Part shown: positions 6,844-14,270 of the stretch, piece by piece
Layout of the letters: every line of letters begins with the position of its first letter
Position numbering within the stretch: position 1 is the stretch's first letter
Source of the DNA: Alphaproteobacteria bacterium
GTDB taxonomy: Bacteria > Pseudomonadota > Alphaproteobacteria > Sphingomonadales > Sphingomonadaceae
Assembly (NCBI GenBank): GCA_018830415.1
Contig: JAHJSJ010000172.1
Span: 1-16,589 of the forward strand
Reading direction: 5' to 3'
Length of the DNA stretch: 16,589 nt
Translations under genes and position numbers: made by a program
Notes under the pieces: generated by a model
Databases searched by the model: none
The model's input: the letters and a program-made list of their open reading frames with translations, nothing else
What the model was told of the DNA's origin: nothing

Positions 6844-9212
6844 CAGTGCCTCCTGATACCGAACGCAACAAACCTTCCGATCGCTGAGAAATTGGTGGAA
6901 TCGAACGGCGTATCCGTTGGCCCCAGCCCGCCGATGCGCTCGGGCTCGAAGTTGAAGAGGTTCTGGACAGTGAGGCTGACCGACAGCCCCGGATCACGGC
7001 TTTCGCCGGCAATGATATCGTAGGTCAGCCCGAGGTCGACCGTCGCGCTTGCAGAAACTCTATCGGCATTGGCAAACCGCGGATCGCGCAGGGAACCGAG
7101 ATAATTGATGGCGACATTGCCGCGTAGCGGCCCTGCCTCATAGCGCGCCAGCCCTCGTGCCCTGTAGCGCGGCGGATTGAAGACGTTGCCCGATAGCTGC
7201 GTCTCGGGAAGACCCGGAACCACCCGCTGTCTTGAATCGAGATAGGTCCCGGAAAGATCGAAACCGAATGAACGGTTGCTTGCCAGCTGCTTTGTCCAGG
7301 CAAGGCGAACATCCACCCCTTCAATACTCCAGGCGGCGAGATTGGTGTTCCGATTATCAACAAGGACAACCACATTGGCAGGATCAAAAGTGACGCCGGA
7401 ATTGTTCTCCAGTCCGTTGAGCGAGCCAGCGATTAGCACAGCGAGCCGCGACGGATCGGGATCGAAGTCGAACAGGCTGGCAAAGGCCGGATCGCCGAAG
7501 GCGGCAACTACCGAACCGGGAATCGGTGTTGCGACCCGATCTGTAAAGTTGATGTCGTAATAAGTTCCCGACAGGGTAAGTCCCTGAATAGTCTCCGGCC
7601 GGATTTCGAACCCCGCTGTTATGCTGCGAGCCCTCTCCGCCCGCACATCCGGATTGCCGCCCGAGGTGAGAAAGACGGTTTCCTCGCCTGCCCCTGCGCC
7701 GAACAGCGCGGCCGGAAAGAGCAGCGTCTGAAAGGGCGAGAAACGTTGGAATAAGGTAGGCGCCTTGAATGAGCGGGACCAGTTGCCATGCAAGACCAGG
7801 CTTCTGACCGGCGCATACCTGACGCCGATGCGCGGGGCAGCGAACTGCTCGACGTTTTTGAAGTCCTCGTTGCGGATCGCCGCGCTCACCGTAAGTTCCT
7901 CGATACCGGAAATGCCGTTCTCGGGACCGAAAAAGGGCAGGGAAAGTTCGCCATAAACGTAGCGAACCTCCTGATTTGCCTCGAAGGAACTCTGAGTGAC
8001 GCCGTTCTGAATAAGGATCCGCTCAAACCCGTTTCGCCGATATCCTCCGCCAACGGCGAGGCGTGCTCTTCCACCCGGAAGGGTAAACAAAGGGCCTTCC
8101 GCACCAGCCTCGACAGCCAACAGGTCATTGCAGATACAGCCGACGATGTCCCTGAAGCGCGTACCCTCGTTCAGGAACTCCGTATTGATCCGCGTGTCTC
8201 CTCGGCCGAATGAGCCGGTCGCGTAGGCCTGCCAGTCCGAACTCAGGCTGATTTCGACCGACGGGATGATCGACCAGGATTCGAGGTCAGGCGTCCTGAT
8301 CTGGAAACTCCGGGAAACGCCGCCGCGCAATGTCGAATCGCGCCGTGAATAGAGAGCATCCACGCTCAGCTCGATAGCGGGCGTGATTTCCTGATAGGCC
8401 GATAGCATTGCAGCATGCCGTTCGCTTGCAGGAAACAATGTCGTGTCCGGTTCGAGCGGATCGCTGAAGGATCGCTGGCTTGCGTTCACAGCGGAAGTGT
8501 TGGTGAAATCATACGCGACCATCGCGCCACCACTCGACCAGGTCGTTCCGGCGACAATGTCTACCTGCTGTCGGAAATTGCCGCCGGCCGTGCTGGAGCC
8601 AATTTGCGCTGAGGTCGTGACCCCCTTAAAATTGCGCCTGAGAATGACATTGATAACCCCGGCGACGGCATCGGATCCGTAGAGTGCCGAGGCTCCGTCG
8701 GGCAGCACCTCAACCCGCTCGACTGCAGCCAGCGGAATTGCCGATATATCGATTCCGGCAAATGCTGAATCATATGGCAGGCGGTTGCCGTTCAGAAGCG
8801 TGAGGGTCGCGTCCGGACCAAGTCCGCGAAGGTTCGGGGCCGAGGCCGCATTGACATTCTGATTGAGGAAGCCTGCGCCTGCGCCAACCCCTGGATTCTG
8901 CCCGCCCGAAAAATTCTGCGGCAGCTGCCGGATCGCTTCTCCCAGATCAACCTGGCCGGTCTCCTCCATGATCGTGCGATCAAGCGTGATAACATTGCCA
9001 ATCGCACTTGCCCCCCGAATCCGGCTGCCAGTGACGACAATTGCCTTATCGTCGCCATCAGCCGCTTCGTCAGACCCGGTGCTCGCGCTGGTCTGATCGA
9101 TATTTGCCTGTTGGTTCGCAGCGCTGTCTGATTGTGCAATAGCAGGTGAGAAGAAACCGGCCATGGCGGTACTCGCCAGAAGCCCTGCGAACATATTGAT
9201 TTTACGCTTCAT
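6840..9212 (-). CDS. TonB-dependent outer-membrane receptor, probable lasso peptide importer
   Basis: The gene encodes a 790-residue outer-membrane transporter. I place the start at ATG 9212-9210, 6 nt after GGGAG, rather than at the TTG codon just before it. Residues 1-26 (MKRKINMFAG ... SPAIA) form a signal peptide cleaved before QS. After a low-complexity acidic linker comes the TonB-box-like AIVVTGSR at 57-64. The plug domain follows (LGEAIRQLPQNFSGG, LRGLGPDATLTLLNGNR, VERVEVLPDGASALYGSDAVAGVINVI), and then a long beta-barrel ending in the aromatic terminus FGIRRHW. The position between a FecI-type sigma gene and the isopeptidase, as in known proteobacterial lasso clusters, suggests it imports the cluster's own lasso peptide, perhaps complexed with a ligand. 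It is coupled to the isopeptidase by a 4-nt overlap. A 136-nt gap separates it from the sigma gene and may hold its own promoter. Confidence 0.93.
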   Translation of the reverse strand: MKRKINMFAGLLASTAMAGFFSPAIAQSDSAANQQANIDQTSASTGSDEAADGDDKAIVVTGSRIRGASAIGNVITLDRTIMEETGQVDLGEAIRQLPQNFSGGQNPGVGAGAGFLNQNVNAASAPNLRGLGPDATLTLLNGNRLPYDSAFAGIDISAIPLAAVERVEVLPDGASALYGSDAVAGVINVILRRNFKGVTTSAQIGSSTAGGNFRQQVDIVAGTTWSSGGAMVAYDFTNTSAVNASQRSFSDPLEPDTTLFPASERHAAMLSAYQEITPAIELSVDALYSRRDSTLRGGVSRSFQIRTPDLESWSIIPSVEISLSSDWQAYATGSFGRGDTRINTEFLNEGTRFRDIVGCICNDLLAVEAGAEGPLFTLPGGRARLAVGGGYRRNGFERILIQNGVTQSSFEANQEVRYVYGELSLPFFGPENGISGIEELTVSAAIRNEDFKNVEQFAAPRIGVRYAPVRSLVLHGNWSRSFKAPTLFQRFSPFQTLLFPAALFGAGAGEETVFLTSGGNPDVRAERARSITAGFEIRPETIQGLTLSGTYYDINFTDRVATPIPGSVVAAFGDPAFASLFDFDPDPSRLAVLIAGSLNGLENNSGVTFDPANVVVLVDNRNTNLAAWSIEGVDVRLAWTKQLASNRSFGFDLSGTYLDSRQRVVPGLPETQLSGNVFNPPRYRARGLARYEAGPLRGNVAINYLGSLRDPRFANADRVSASATVDLGLTYDIIAGESRDPGLSVSLTVQNLFNFEPERIGGLGPTDTPFDSTNFSAIGRFVAFGIRRHW

Positions 9213-9348
9213 CAAGCTCTCCCTTTGCCCCCACCGCAGTTCGCGGCGTTCTTGACAAAGGGATTAACGCAGCCACCCAGCCGCACCTTAGTTTCAAATG
9301 AAATTAAATTTGGGTCAGCGGTCAATTAGCACTTATAGCGGCGCACTT

Positions 9349-9990
9349 TCAGCTTTGCTCTTCTATTGCTGCGCGCAACTGCGCGAGCGCTTTCATCATG
9401 TGATAGTCGACCGCCGAGAGAGATATCCCAAGTTCACCCGTGATCGCGCGGTAAGATTTCTTCTCAAATCGGTTCAGCCGGAAAATTTGCCGGGTCCGAT
9501 GTGGAAGTTCACCGAGCGCGCGCGTCAGCAACCAGTCAAGCTCGTCGCTGAGCAACGCATACTCCTGTTCGGCCTCACAGCGGGCGTCGCGATTATCGCA
9601 CAACTCCCACATCTGGCCACGGGTACGTTGCCGCCGAATGTAATCGATAAACAGGTTCATCGCTACGCGCTGGAGGTATCCGCAAGGATTGTCTGCCTGG
9701 TTGAAAGCCGGACTCGCTGCAGCTCTTACAAAGACCTCCTGCGCGAGATCGCTGGCGATATCATACCCGACCCTTTTTTCGAAGAAGCAACGCAATCGCG
9801 CAAATTCGGCGCGATACAGCTGATCAAGATCCACCGGGCGGGGCACCGTCCTGCCAGCGGGGGGCACATTCCGACAGCGCGAAACCATCGGCGTGTGGTC
9901 CGTGCTTATCGTGCAAGCAACACTTTCATCCATGAATTTTGCGTGGTTGGCGCTTGCGCAAAGCCCACTCCGCCCACAGCGGAGGACCAA
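9349..9990 (-). CDS. ECF sigma factor, FecI type
   Basis: The protein has 213 residues from the ATG at 9990-9988. Region 2 spans about 57-122 (LDQLYRAEFARLRCFF ... DIASDLAQEVFVRA ... LFIDYIRRQ). Region 4 spans about 150-210 (ALGELPHRTRQIFRLNRFEKKSYRAITGELGIS with its helix-turn-helix). FecI-type factors normally transcribe a neighbouring TonB-receptor operon when the receptor signals through a FecR anti-sigma. Here the receptor gene is directly downstream and no FecR-like gene is present. The start is uncertain. ATG 9990 has an AGGA about 8 nt upstream but gives an unusually long, cysteine-rich N-terminus. ATG 9888 would give a 179-residue protein closer to family length. The first 50 residues resemble no sigma region. 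Confidence 0.9.
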   Translation of the reverse strand: MVLRCGRSGLCASANHAKFMDESVACTISTDHTPMVSRCRNVPPAGRTVPRPVDLDQLYRAEFARLRCFFEKRVGYDIASDLAQEVFVRAAASPAFNQADNPCGYLQRVAMNLFIDYIRRQRTRGQMWELCDNRDARCEAEQEYALLSDELDWLLTRALGELPHRTRQIFRLNRFEKKSYRAITGELGISLSAVDYHMMKALAQLRAAIEEQS

Positions 9991-10316
9991 TGCTTCAATC
10001 CTATGCTGCGTCGCCAGGACGTGAGCCGACCGAGCAATCTACAGCCACCGCTCGAACTGACCCGAGAGGCGTGCATGATGGATGGCGGATTTGTTCCAAG
10101 CGGCGTGCGCCAAATTTCACACCGCGCCAACCCATTGTGCACAAATGACTTGCCAGTTCAAGCCGGGTGGCACGCTAGGTTTTCTTGCGCTTCCTAAAGA
10201 CGAGGCATCAGGGCTGCGGATGCTTATCCCCTGAATTGGTATGGTTCCTCCCCTTCATGGGGAATAACGCAGGTTCCAGAGCTGCAGTAGCGCAGCGGTC
10301 AGGAAAGGAGGTCCCC
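9991..10316. other. Divergent regulatory region between the sigma factor and the fseA-like gene
   Basis: This 326-bp gap separates two divergent genes and should hold at least two promoters. It contains a perfect 10-bp palindrome TTGTGCACAA (10135-10144), a candidate operator placed almost midway between the two starts. A CCCC-TTCAT-GGGG hairpin lies near 10252-10264. The strong ribosome-binding site AAAGGAGGT (10304-10312) sits just before the ATG at 10317. No clear lux-box dyad or coding frame was found. Confidence 0.45.
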
Positions 10317-11079
10317 ATGACCCGCTCATCCGATCGCATCAAACACTACAGCAGACACGACTTTCCCGATTTTGCGCAGGAATTCCTGCGCCGAAATCCG
10401 GAATACAGAAAACAGTTCCAGTCTCTGTCGCCGAATGCCGAAGCCGGATCGGGCAGCATTGCAACCGACAGGTTTGCGCGCGCATGGGGGCTGCATTTTC
10501 CCGTTCAATCCGGCCATTGATCCCCAAAGCGCGCCAGCATTTTGGCGGGCCGAGCACTGCCCGTTCGTGATCAGCCTCTCTTCTTCCCAAGACCTGCCAA
10601 AGCGCGAAGATCACATCCGGGTTTTCCGGGCTGGCAGCGAAGGCACGGACCTCTTTGTCATCCGAGGCCGACACGTCACGCATCGATTAACTCGCGCCGC
10701 TGCAACAGGTGATGGCGTCAGCAACTTCAGTGTTCGCGCTGACGCGCACCTCCGCCATCGCCTCGCGTGCATTGATGCCTTTGCTACCGGCTCGTCCATC
10801 GCCTCTCGCAGAGTGCCGAGCCCCACACCTTATCAGATCGCACGTCTGGCGCTGTTTCTTTCGATACTCGACCGGCTGAATGACGGGAGCAATGGCCCGG
10901 CTGCAAATATCCGCTCACTTGCCTCGGATCTGGTATTTCCCGGCGCACCGTTACCCGCACGTGCGATCGAGTGGAAAACGAGCAGTTATCGCCGACACAC
11001 GCAAAGACTGGTTGCAGCGGCACGCGCGATGTGTCGCAGTGGCTACCGACATCTTTTGGTTGGTAGACTGGGTGCATAA
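10317..11079 (+). CDS. fseA: FseA-like DUF6499-DUF2285 activator made by +1 frameshift (10317-10499 joined to 10501-11079)
   Basis: The first frame starts at ATG 10317, 4 nt after AAAGGAGGT, and stops at 10518-10520 after 67 codons. It contains the DUF6499-type FAQEFLRRNPEYRKQF and a conserved AWGLHF motif. The second frame carries FNPAIDPQSAPAFWRAEH and a C-terminal DUF2285 domain (PYQIARLALFLSILDRLNDG ... IEWKTSSYRRHTQRLVAA ... YRHLL). Family members have these in one chain. Slipping +1 at TTTC (10497-10500) reads WGLHF then PFNPAIDP and gives 253 residues. In Mesorhizobium ICEMlSymR7A, FseA is built from msi172 and msi171 by tRNA-Phe slipping from UUU to UUC in a conserved motif, is induced by TraR/AHL, and activates the excisionase gene rdfS. 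Here luxR and luxI follow directly. A true pseudogene or a sequencing error in the five-G run at 10486-10490 remains possible. Confidence 0.8.
10485..10500 (+). other. Candidate +1 programmed ribosomal frameshift site
   Basis: Zero-frame codons are TGG GGG CTG CAT TTT (10485-10499) followed by C. The Phe anticodon on TTT can re-pair on TTC one base downstream, after which the next codon is CCG (10501). This is the UUU-to-UUC slip described for FseA, within the same W-G-L-x-F protein motif. The zero-frame stop is 18 nt past the slip codon (TGA 10518-10520). Confidence 0.7.
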
Positions 11080-11336
11080 GGTTGCGAAAACCTGTATGCT
11101 TCAAAGACCCTGTTTGAAAATAGCCCTTCAGGTTTTCTGCAGGTTTTTCAATTTCCAAATTACGAATATGAGTTGTTCATGGCAGGCTTGCAAACCGGCA
11201 GCCCGCGCCATGCCCGATATAGCGGGCCGCATTGGGATAGCCTGACCTGGCCAAGTGGGATGTGCCAATGGCAGGCAATCGGGACGACGGTCATGTGTCG
11301 TGTTGGAGTGCGCGCTGATGGTCGAGCGGGAATATA
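11080..11336. promoter_or_regulatory. Upstream region of luxR with CAGGTTTT repeats
   Basis: GAAAACCTG (11086-11094) is the exact reverse complement of CAGGTTTTC (11129-11137). A second direct copy, CAGGTTTTT, begins at 11140, 11 bp (one helical turn) after the first. A further hairpin pairs GCCCGC (11201-11206) with GCGGGC (11222-11227). The repeats could be operators, or a weak T-rich terminator for the preceding gene. No gene was seen. The luxR start has only a weak GCGGGAA ribosome-binding site. Confidence 0.4.
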
Positions 11337-12089
11337 ATGTATGTTGATGTCGCAGAAAATTTTGCCGATGATCTCGCTGGTTCGCAGACGCCTGACGACC
11401 TTTCACTGACGCTGCAGCGGATATCAAGTCGCATGGGCTTTGATTATTTTGCCCTGAGTCTTGAAGTGCGGCAATGGTCTACGGGATCGCAATCAGTGCT
11501 TTTGCATGACTACCCCGAAGAATGGGCCAAGGTTTACACTGGTTTCGATCTCGCTGGGAAGGATCCCGTTCGCCGTGCCTGCGGACGCAGCTTCGTCGGT
11601 TTTTCCTGGCAGCATCTCGAACACATCGTTCCACTGACCCGCGGCGACCGGCAAATGCTGGCCGTCGGTCGGGAATGCGGAATAAATGACGGCTTTACAG
11701 TGCCCCGGCATTTGCCAGGCCTCGCACACGGCACGTGCACGTTTGCTGTCGCCCCAGACAAGGAATTGCCGCTCGCGATGCTGACCATGGCGGAATTGGC
11801 GGGATCGCTTGCACTCGCCGTCGCGCTCAATCTGAGCGGGATATCACCTGAGGTAGCAGCCCCAATTCTCAGCGACCGCCAACGCGAATGCGTGCTTTGG
11901 TCCGCTCGCGGCAAAACATCAGCCGAGACGGCAACCATCCTCGGTATAAGCCTCGAGACTGTAAACCAGCATCTCAAAATTTCGCGCGAGCGCTACGGTG
12001 TGCACTGCAAGCAAATGTTGATCCTCAAGGCCATGTTCGACGGGTTGATCAGCTTCAAGGATGTGGTTGGCTGGTACAGCCACCGCTGA
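11337..12089 (+). CDS. luxR: LuxR-family acyl-homoserine-lactone receptor and transcription factor
   Basis: The 250-residue protein has an N-terminal autoinducer-binding domain (about 5-165) and a C-terminal LuxR helix-turn-helix (about 177-240, LSDRQRECVLWSARGKTSAETATILGISL). The pocket residues conserved in AHL-responsive LuxR proteins are present in order: W63 and Y67 (EEWAKVY), D76-P77 (KDPV), W91 (FSW) and G115 (RECGINDG). The protein is therefore likely to bind a real AHL rather than be a solo with a degenerate pocket. It lies 101 bp before luxI in the same direction. By family knowledge it should activate luxI and possibly the fseA-like gene. The helix-turn-helix is slightly unusual at TVNQHL, where TVxxH is standard. 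Confidence 0.95.
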   Translation: MYVDVAENFADDLAGSQTPDDLSLTLQRISSRMGFDYFALSLEVRQWSTGSQSVLLHDYPEEWAKVYTGFDLAGKDPVRRACGRSFVGFSWQHLEHIVPLTRGDRQMLAVGRECGINDGFTVPRHLPGLAHGTCTFAVAPDKELPLAMLTMAELAGSLALAVALNLSGISPEVAAPILSDRQRECVLWSARGKTSAETATILGISLETVNQHLKISRERYGVHCKQMLILKAMFDGLISFKDVVGWYSHR

Positions 12090-12101
12090 TTTTGCTCGCT
12101 G

Positions 12102-12120
12102 CTGAGGTCTGCATCCCCAG
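12102..12120. promoter_or_regulatory. Candidate lux box upstream of luxI
   Basis: CTGAGG-TCTGCAT-CCCCAG is an imperfect 19-bp dyad (CTGxGG / CCxCAG) in the luxR-luxI gap, centred about 80 bp before the luxI ATG. Its size and CTG...CAG ends resemble LuxR-binding sites. Alphaproteobacterial lux boxes vary, so this is tentative. Confidence 0.3.
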
Positions 12121-12161
12121 TTCTTGGTATTCAACGGATCTGCCTAGCGTGATCTCATGCA

Positions 12162-12186
12162 GTCCTCACAAGCATGAAGTGAGGAC
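12162..12186 (+). promoter_or_regulatory. Hairpin sequestering the luxI ribosome-binding site
   Basis: GTCCTCAC (12162-12169) and GTGAGGAC (12179-12186) form a perfect 8-bp stem with a 9-nt loop. The right arm contains GAGGA, the only plausible Shine-Dalgarno for the luxI ATG at 12191 (5 nt away). When folded, the ribosome-binding site would be paired. This could tune translation by temperature, a small RNA or coupled transcription. Alternatively the dyad could be a DNA operator. Confidence 0.5.
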
Positions 12187-12190
12187 ACCA

Positions 12191-12817
12191 ATGAAATTGC
12201 TCGAAGACAGATTTTTGCATGATATGGCGGAGAGCGCCCTTTCCGCGATGTTCGCGGCGCGCAAGCGCGTGTTCATCGACTTGCTGGGCTGGGATCTTAC
12301 TTCAAAAGAAGGTCGCTATGAAATCGATCAATTCGATACGGCTGATGCGGCTTATCTGACCCTTAATTCTCACGGCCCGCGCCATCGCGGCTCTGCCCGC
12401 CTGTTGCGAACCGACAAAGCTCACATCCTTGGCGATATCTTCTCGTCGCTTTGCGCGGGTCCAGTGCCGCGAGGACCATCACTCCGCGAGATCACCCGAT
12501 TCTGCATCGAGCCGAACCTCCCGCGTGACGAGCAACGGCGAGCCCGCAATGAGCTCGTTTCGGCACTGGTACATTACGCGCGCGCTTCAAACTTAGCCGG
12601 CTACACAGCCGTTGCTGGTGTTGCCTGGTTCCGCCGGATCAGCCGGTTCGGATGGGATTGTCACGCACTTGGCGAACCGCAGATTATCAATGGCGAAAAG
12701 CTTGTTGCGCTCAAAATCTCTATCCACGAGGATACCGTCAGCGCCATCAGTCAAACCGGTATTTACTGCAGGCCTGATTTTCAGGCGCTTCGCCTCGATG
12801 AGCAGATGGCGCTATGA
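12191..12817 (+). CDS. luxI: LuxI-family acyl-homoserine-lactone synthase
   Basis: The 208-residue enzyme makes an N-acyl-homoserine lactone from S-adenosylmethionine and an acyl-ACP. Essential LuxI residues are all visible: R24, F28 and W34 (FAARKRVFIDLLGW), E44, D46 and D49 (YEIDQFD), R70 (SARLLRT), then E100 and R103 (LREITRFCIEP). The open frame extends upstream, but the ATG at 12191 fits the family N-terminus (MKLLEDRFLHDMAES) and has GAGGA 5 nt before it. It is the first gene of a coupled set: its stop overlaps the next ATG (ATGA, 12814-12817). The acyl chain length cannot be deduced. Confidence 0.96.
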   Translation: MKLLEDRFLHDMAESALSAMFAARKRVFIDLLGWDLTSKEGRYEIDQFDTADAAYLTLNSHGPRHRGSARLLRTDKAHILGDIFSSLCAGPVPRGPSLREITRFCIEPNLPRDEQRRARNELVSALVHYARASNLAGYTAVAGVAWFRRISRFGWDCHALGEPQIINGEKLVALKISIHEDTVSAISQTGIYCRPDFQALRLDEQMAL

Positions 12818-13677
12818 AAGCCGAAAATCTTACGGCTCTTCAGGCGAGCCTGGTGAATGATGGTTATTGCATCATCCAGGACTGTTTGCCGGCTGAAACC
12901 CTTGCTGCGCTCAATCAGGATATCGATCAGACCTTCCGCGAAACGCCCTTCGGAATTGGTGATTTCTATGGCTATAATACGAAGCGGTTCGGCAGCCTTG
13001 TCAAGCGGTCGCGTTACTGTGCCGATCTCGTTCTTGAGCCACTTGTCTTGCGCCTGGTCGAAAACGTGTTGGGTTCGTCTTGCGAGCGGATTCAGCTTAA
13101 TGTCGCTCAGGCAATCTCCGTTCATCCTGGGGAGATTGCGCAATTTCCGCATCGCGATGATGATATGTGGCCCTGCACGAAGAACGAACGGGAATTTCTT
13201 GTCAATGTGATCTGGCCCTTGTCGCAATTCAGCGCCGATAACGGCGCAACGAGAATTTACCCGGGTTCGCACCGCCAAGTGATCGAAAATCTCACCCAGC
13301 TTGGCAGGCCAGCTATTGCCGAGTGTAGTCCGGGCGATGCTATCGTCTTTCTAGGCTCGACCATCCACGGAGCAGGTGCGAATGTGTCAGATGAAGAACG
13401 CCGGGCTGTGGTGGTTGGCTACAGTCTGGGGTGGCTGAAGCCGTACGAGAACAACTGGCTTGCCTATCCACCTCAAGTCGCTCGGACGTTTTCTCCTGAA
13501 CTCGCTGCGCTGGTCGGTTATGCTCAACACCGCCCAAATCTTGGCAACTATGAAGGTCAATGTCCGTCTATCCTGCTGGGCGATCGGGTGCCTGCCCATA
13601 TTCATGCGATCGACTCTCTCAGGCCCGATCAGGCTCAGGCCGTTCGCGAATTCGCGGCTATCCAGCGTGGTAGGTAA
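12814..13677 (+). CDS. Phytanoyl-CoA dioxygenase (PhyH) family Fe(II)/2-oxoglutarate oxygenase
   Basis: The 287-residue cytosolic oxygenase starts DGYCIIQDCLPAETL, the usual opening strand of PhyH proteins. The iron triad is H113-x-D115 (QFPHRDDD) and H185 (GSTIHGAG). R197 (EERRAVVV) is placed to bind 2-oxoglutarate. NGATRIYPGSH at 143-153 is the typical PhyH loop. It probably hydroxylates an unknown substrate. Because the gene is translationally coupled to luxI upstream (4-nt overlap) and to a GntR regulator downstream (1-nt overlap), the substrate may be the AHL, its acyl precursor or another small signal. phyH next to luxI is a recurrent arrangement in sphingomonads, to my knowledge. No other biosynthetic genes accompany it. 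Confidence 0.9.
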   Translation: MKAENLTALQASLVNDGYCIIQDCLPAETLAALNQDIDQTFRETPFGIGDFYGYNTKRFGSLVKRSRYCADLVLEPLVLRLVENVLGSSCERIQLNVAQAISVHPGEIAQFPHRDDDMWPCTKNEREFLVNVIWPLSQFSADNGATRIYPGSHRQVIENLTQLGRPAIAECSPGDAIVFLGSTIHGAGANVSDEERRAVVVGYSLGWLKPYENNWLAYPPQVARTFSPELAALVGYAQHRPNLGNYEGQCPSILLGDRVPAHIHAIDSLRPDQAQAVREFAAIQRGR

Positions 13678-14270
13678 TGAGCCCATCGCAAGTTCTTCAG
13701 CCAACCTATCAGCGCCTCAAACGTGAAGTAATGCAAGGGGTATGGCCTCAGAACACCCGGCTCGAAGCCATGCGTATCGCGGATGATTATGGGATCAGCA
13801 TGACACCAGTCCGTGACAGCCTGAATTTGCTCGCCGGGGAGGGTCTCATCATCTCTCAGGCTGGGGCGGGCTACCGGACCAAGGTGGTCACCGAGCGCAG
13901 CCTTGCTGCCATGCTTGGCATTCACGCGACGCTTATCGGAGTGGCAGTCGCCCGCGAAGCCAGATTACCAGTCAAAAAGCAGGTCGACCCCCTCTTAAGT
14001 ACCAATTACCCCGATGAAATCGGTGTGCTGTTCCAGCAGATTGCCTCCAGCGCCGGTAATCCTGTGCTTGCTGAGTTCGTAGAGCGCCTTGGTGATCGCT
14101 TGTATCAATGCCGTGCTCATGAGCATCTGGTTTTACTAGGAATTGATGCGGAACTTCATGAATTAAAAAAAGAAACTGGGTTATGGTCAAGCCGCCTTGG
14201 CCACACCCTTGAAGAGTATCATCAGCGCCGCATCAAAAACGTAGCACAGCTTGCCGCACTGATAGCGTGA
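13677..14270 (+). CDS. GntR-family transcriptional regulator
   Basis: The 197-residue protein has an N-terminal winged helix (about 5-70; LQPTYQRLKREVMQGVWP, RIADDYGISMTPVRDSLNLLAGEGLI, GAGYRTKVV). This is the GntR/FadR signature, including PVRDSLNLLAGEGL as the recognition helix and wing. The C-terminal part, about 125 residues, is helical and likely a ligand-binding domain, but it is short and lacks an obvious FCD metal motif. The ATG overlaps the PhyH stop by one base (TAATG). As last gene of luxI-phyH-gntR it may sense the PhyH product or the signal itself and feed back on the operon. Ligand and targets are unknown. Confidence 0.88.
   Translation: MSPSQVLQPTYQRLKREVMQGVWPQNTRLEAMRIADDYGISMTPVRDSLNLLAGEGLIISQAGAGYRTKVVTERSLAAMLGIHATLIGVAVAREARLPVKKQVDPLLSTNYPDEIGVLFQQIASSAGNPVLAEFVERLGDRLYQCRAHEHLVLLGIDAELHELKKETGLWSSRLGHTLEEYHQRRIKNVAQLAALIA

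Noticed and set aside
9298..10197. 299-codon plus-strand open frame over the sigma-factor gene
   Set aside because: The minus strand encodes clear ECF sigma regions 2 and 4, and the plus-strand product has no recognisable features.
10317..11079. Pseudogene caused by a single-base insertion in the five-G run
   Set aside because: A UUU-C slip site in the family's WGLxF motif matches the described FseA mechanism, both frames remain intact and the gene has a strong ribosome-binding site. I keep it only as the alternative.
12174..12182. Two-codon ATG-AAG-TGA mini-frame in the luxI leader hairpin
   Set aside because: It is likely chance, with no ribosome-binding site of its own.
11888..12190. Upstream extension of the luxI frame into luxR
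   Set aside because: LuxI family proteins begin near MKLLEDRF, and the extension overlaps the luxR helix-turn-helix in another frame.
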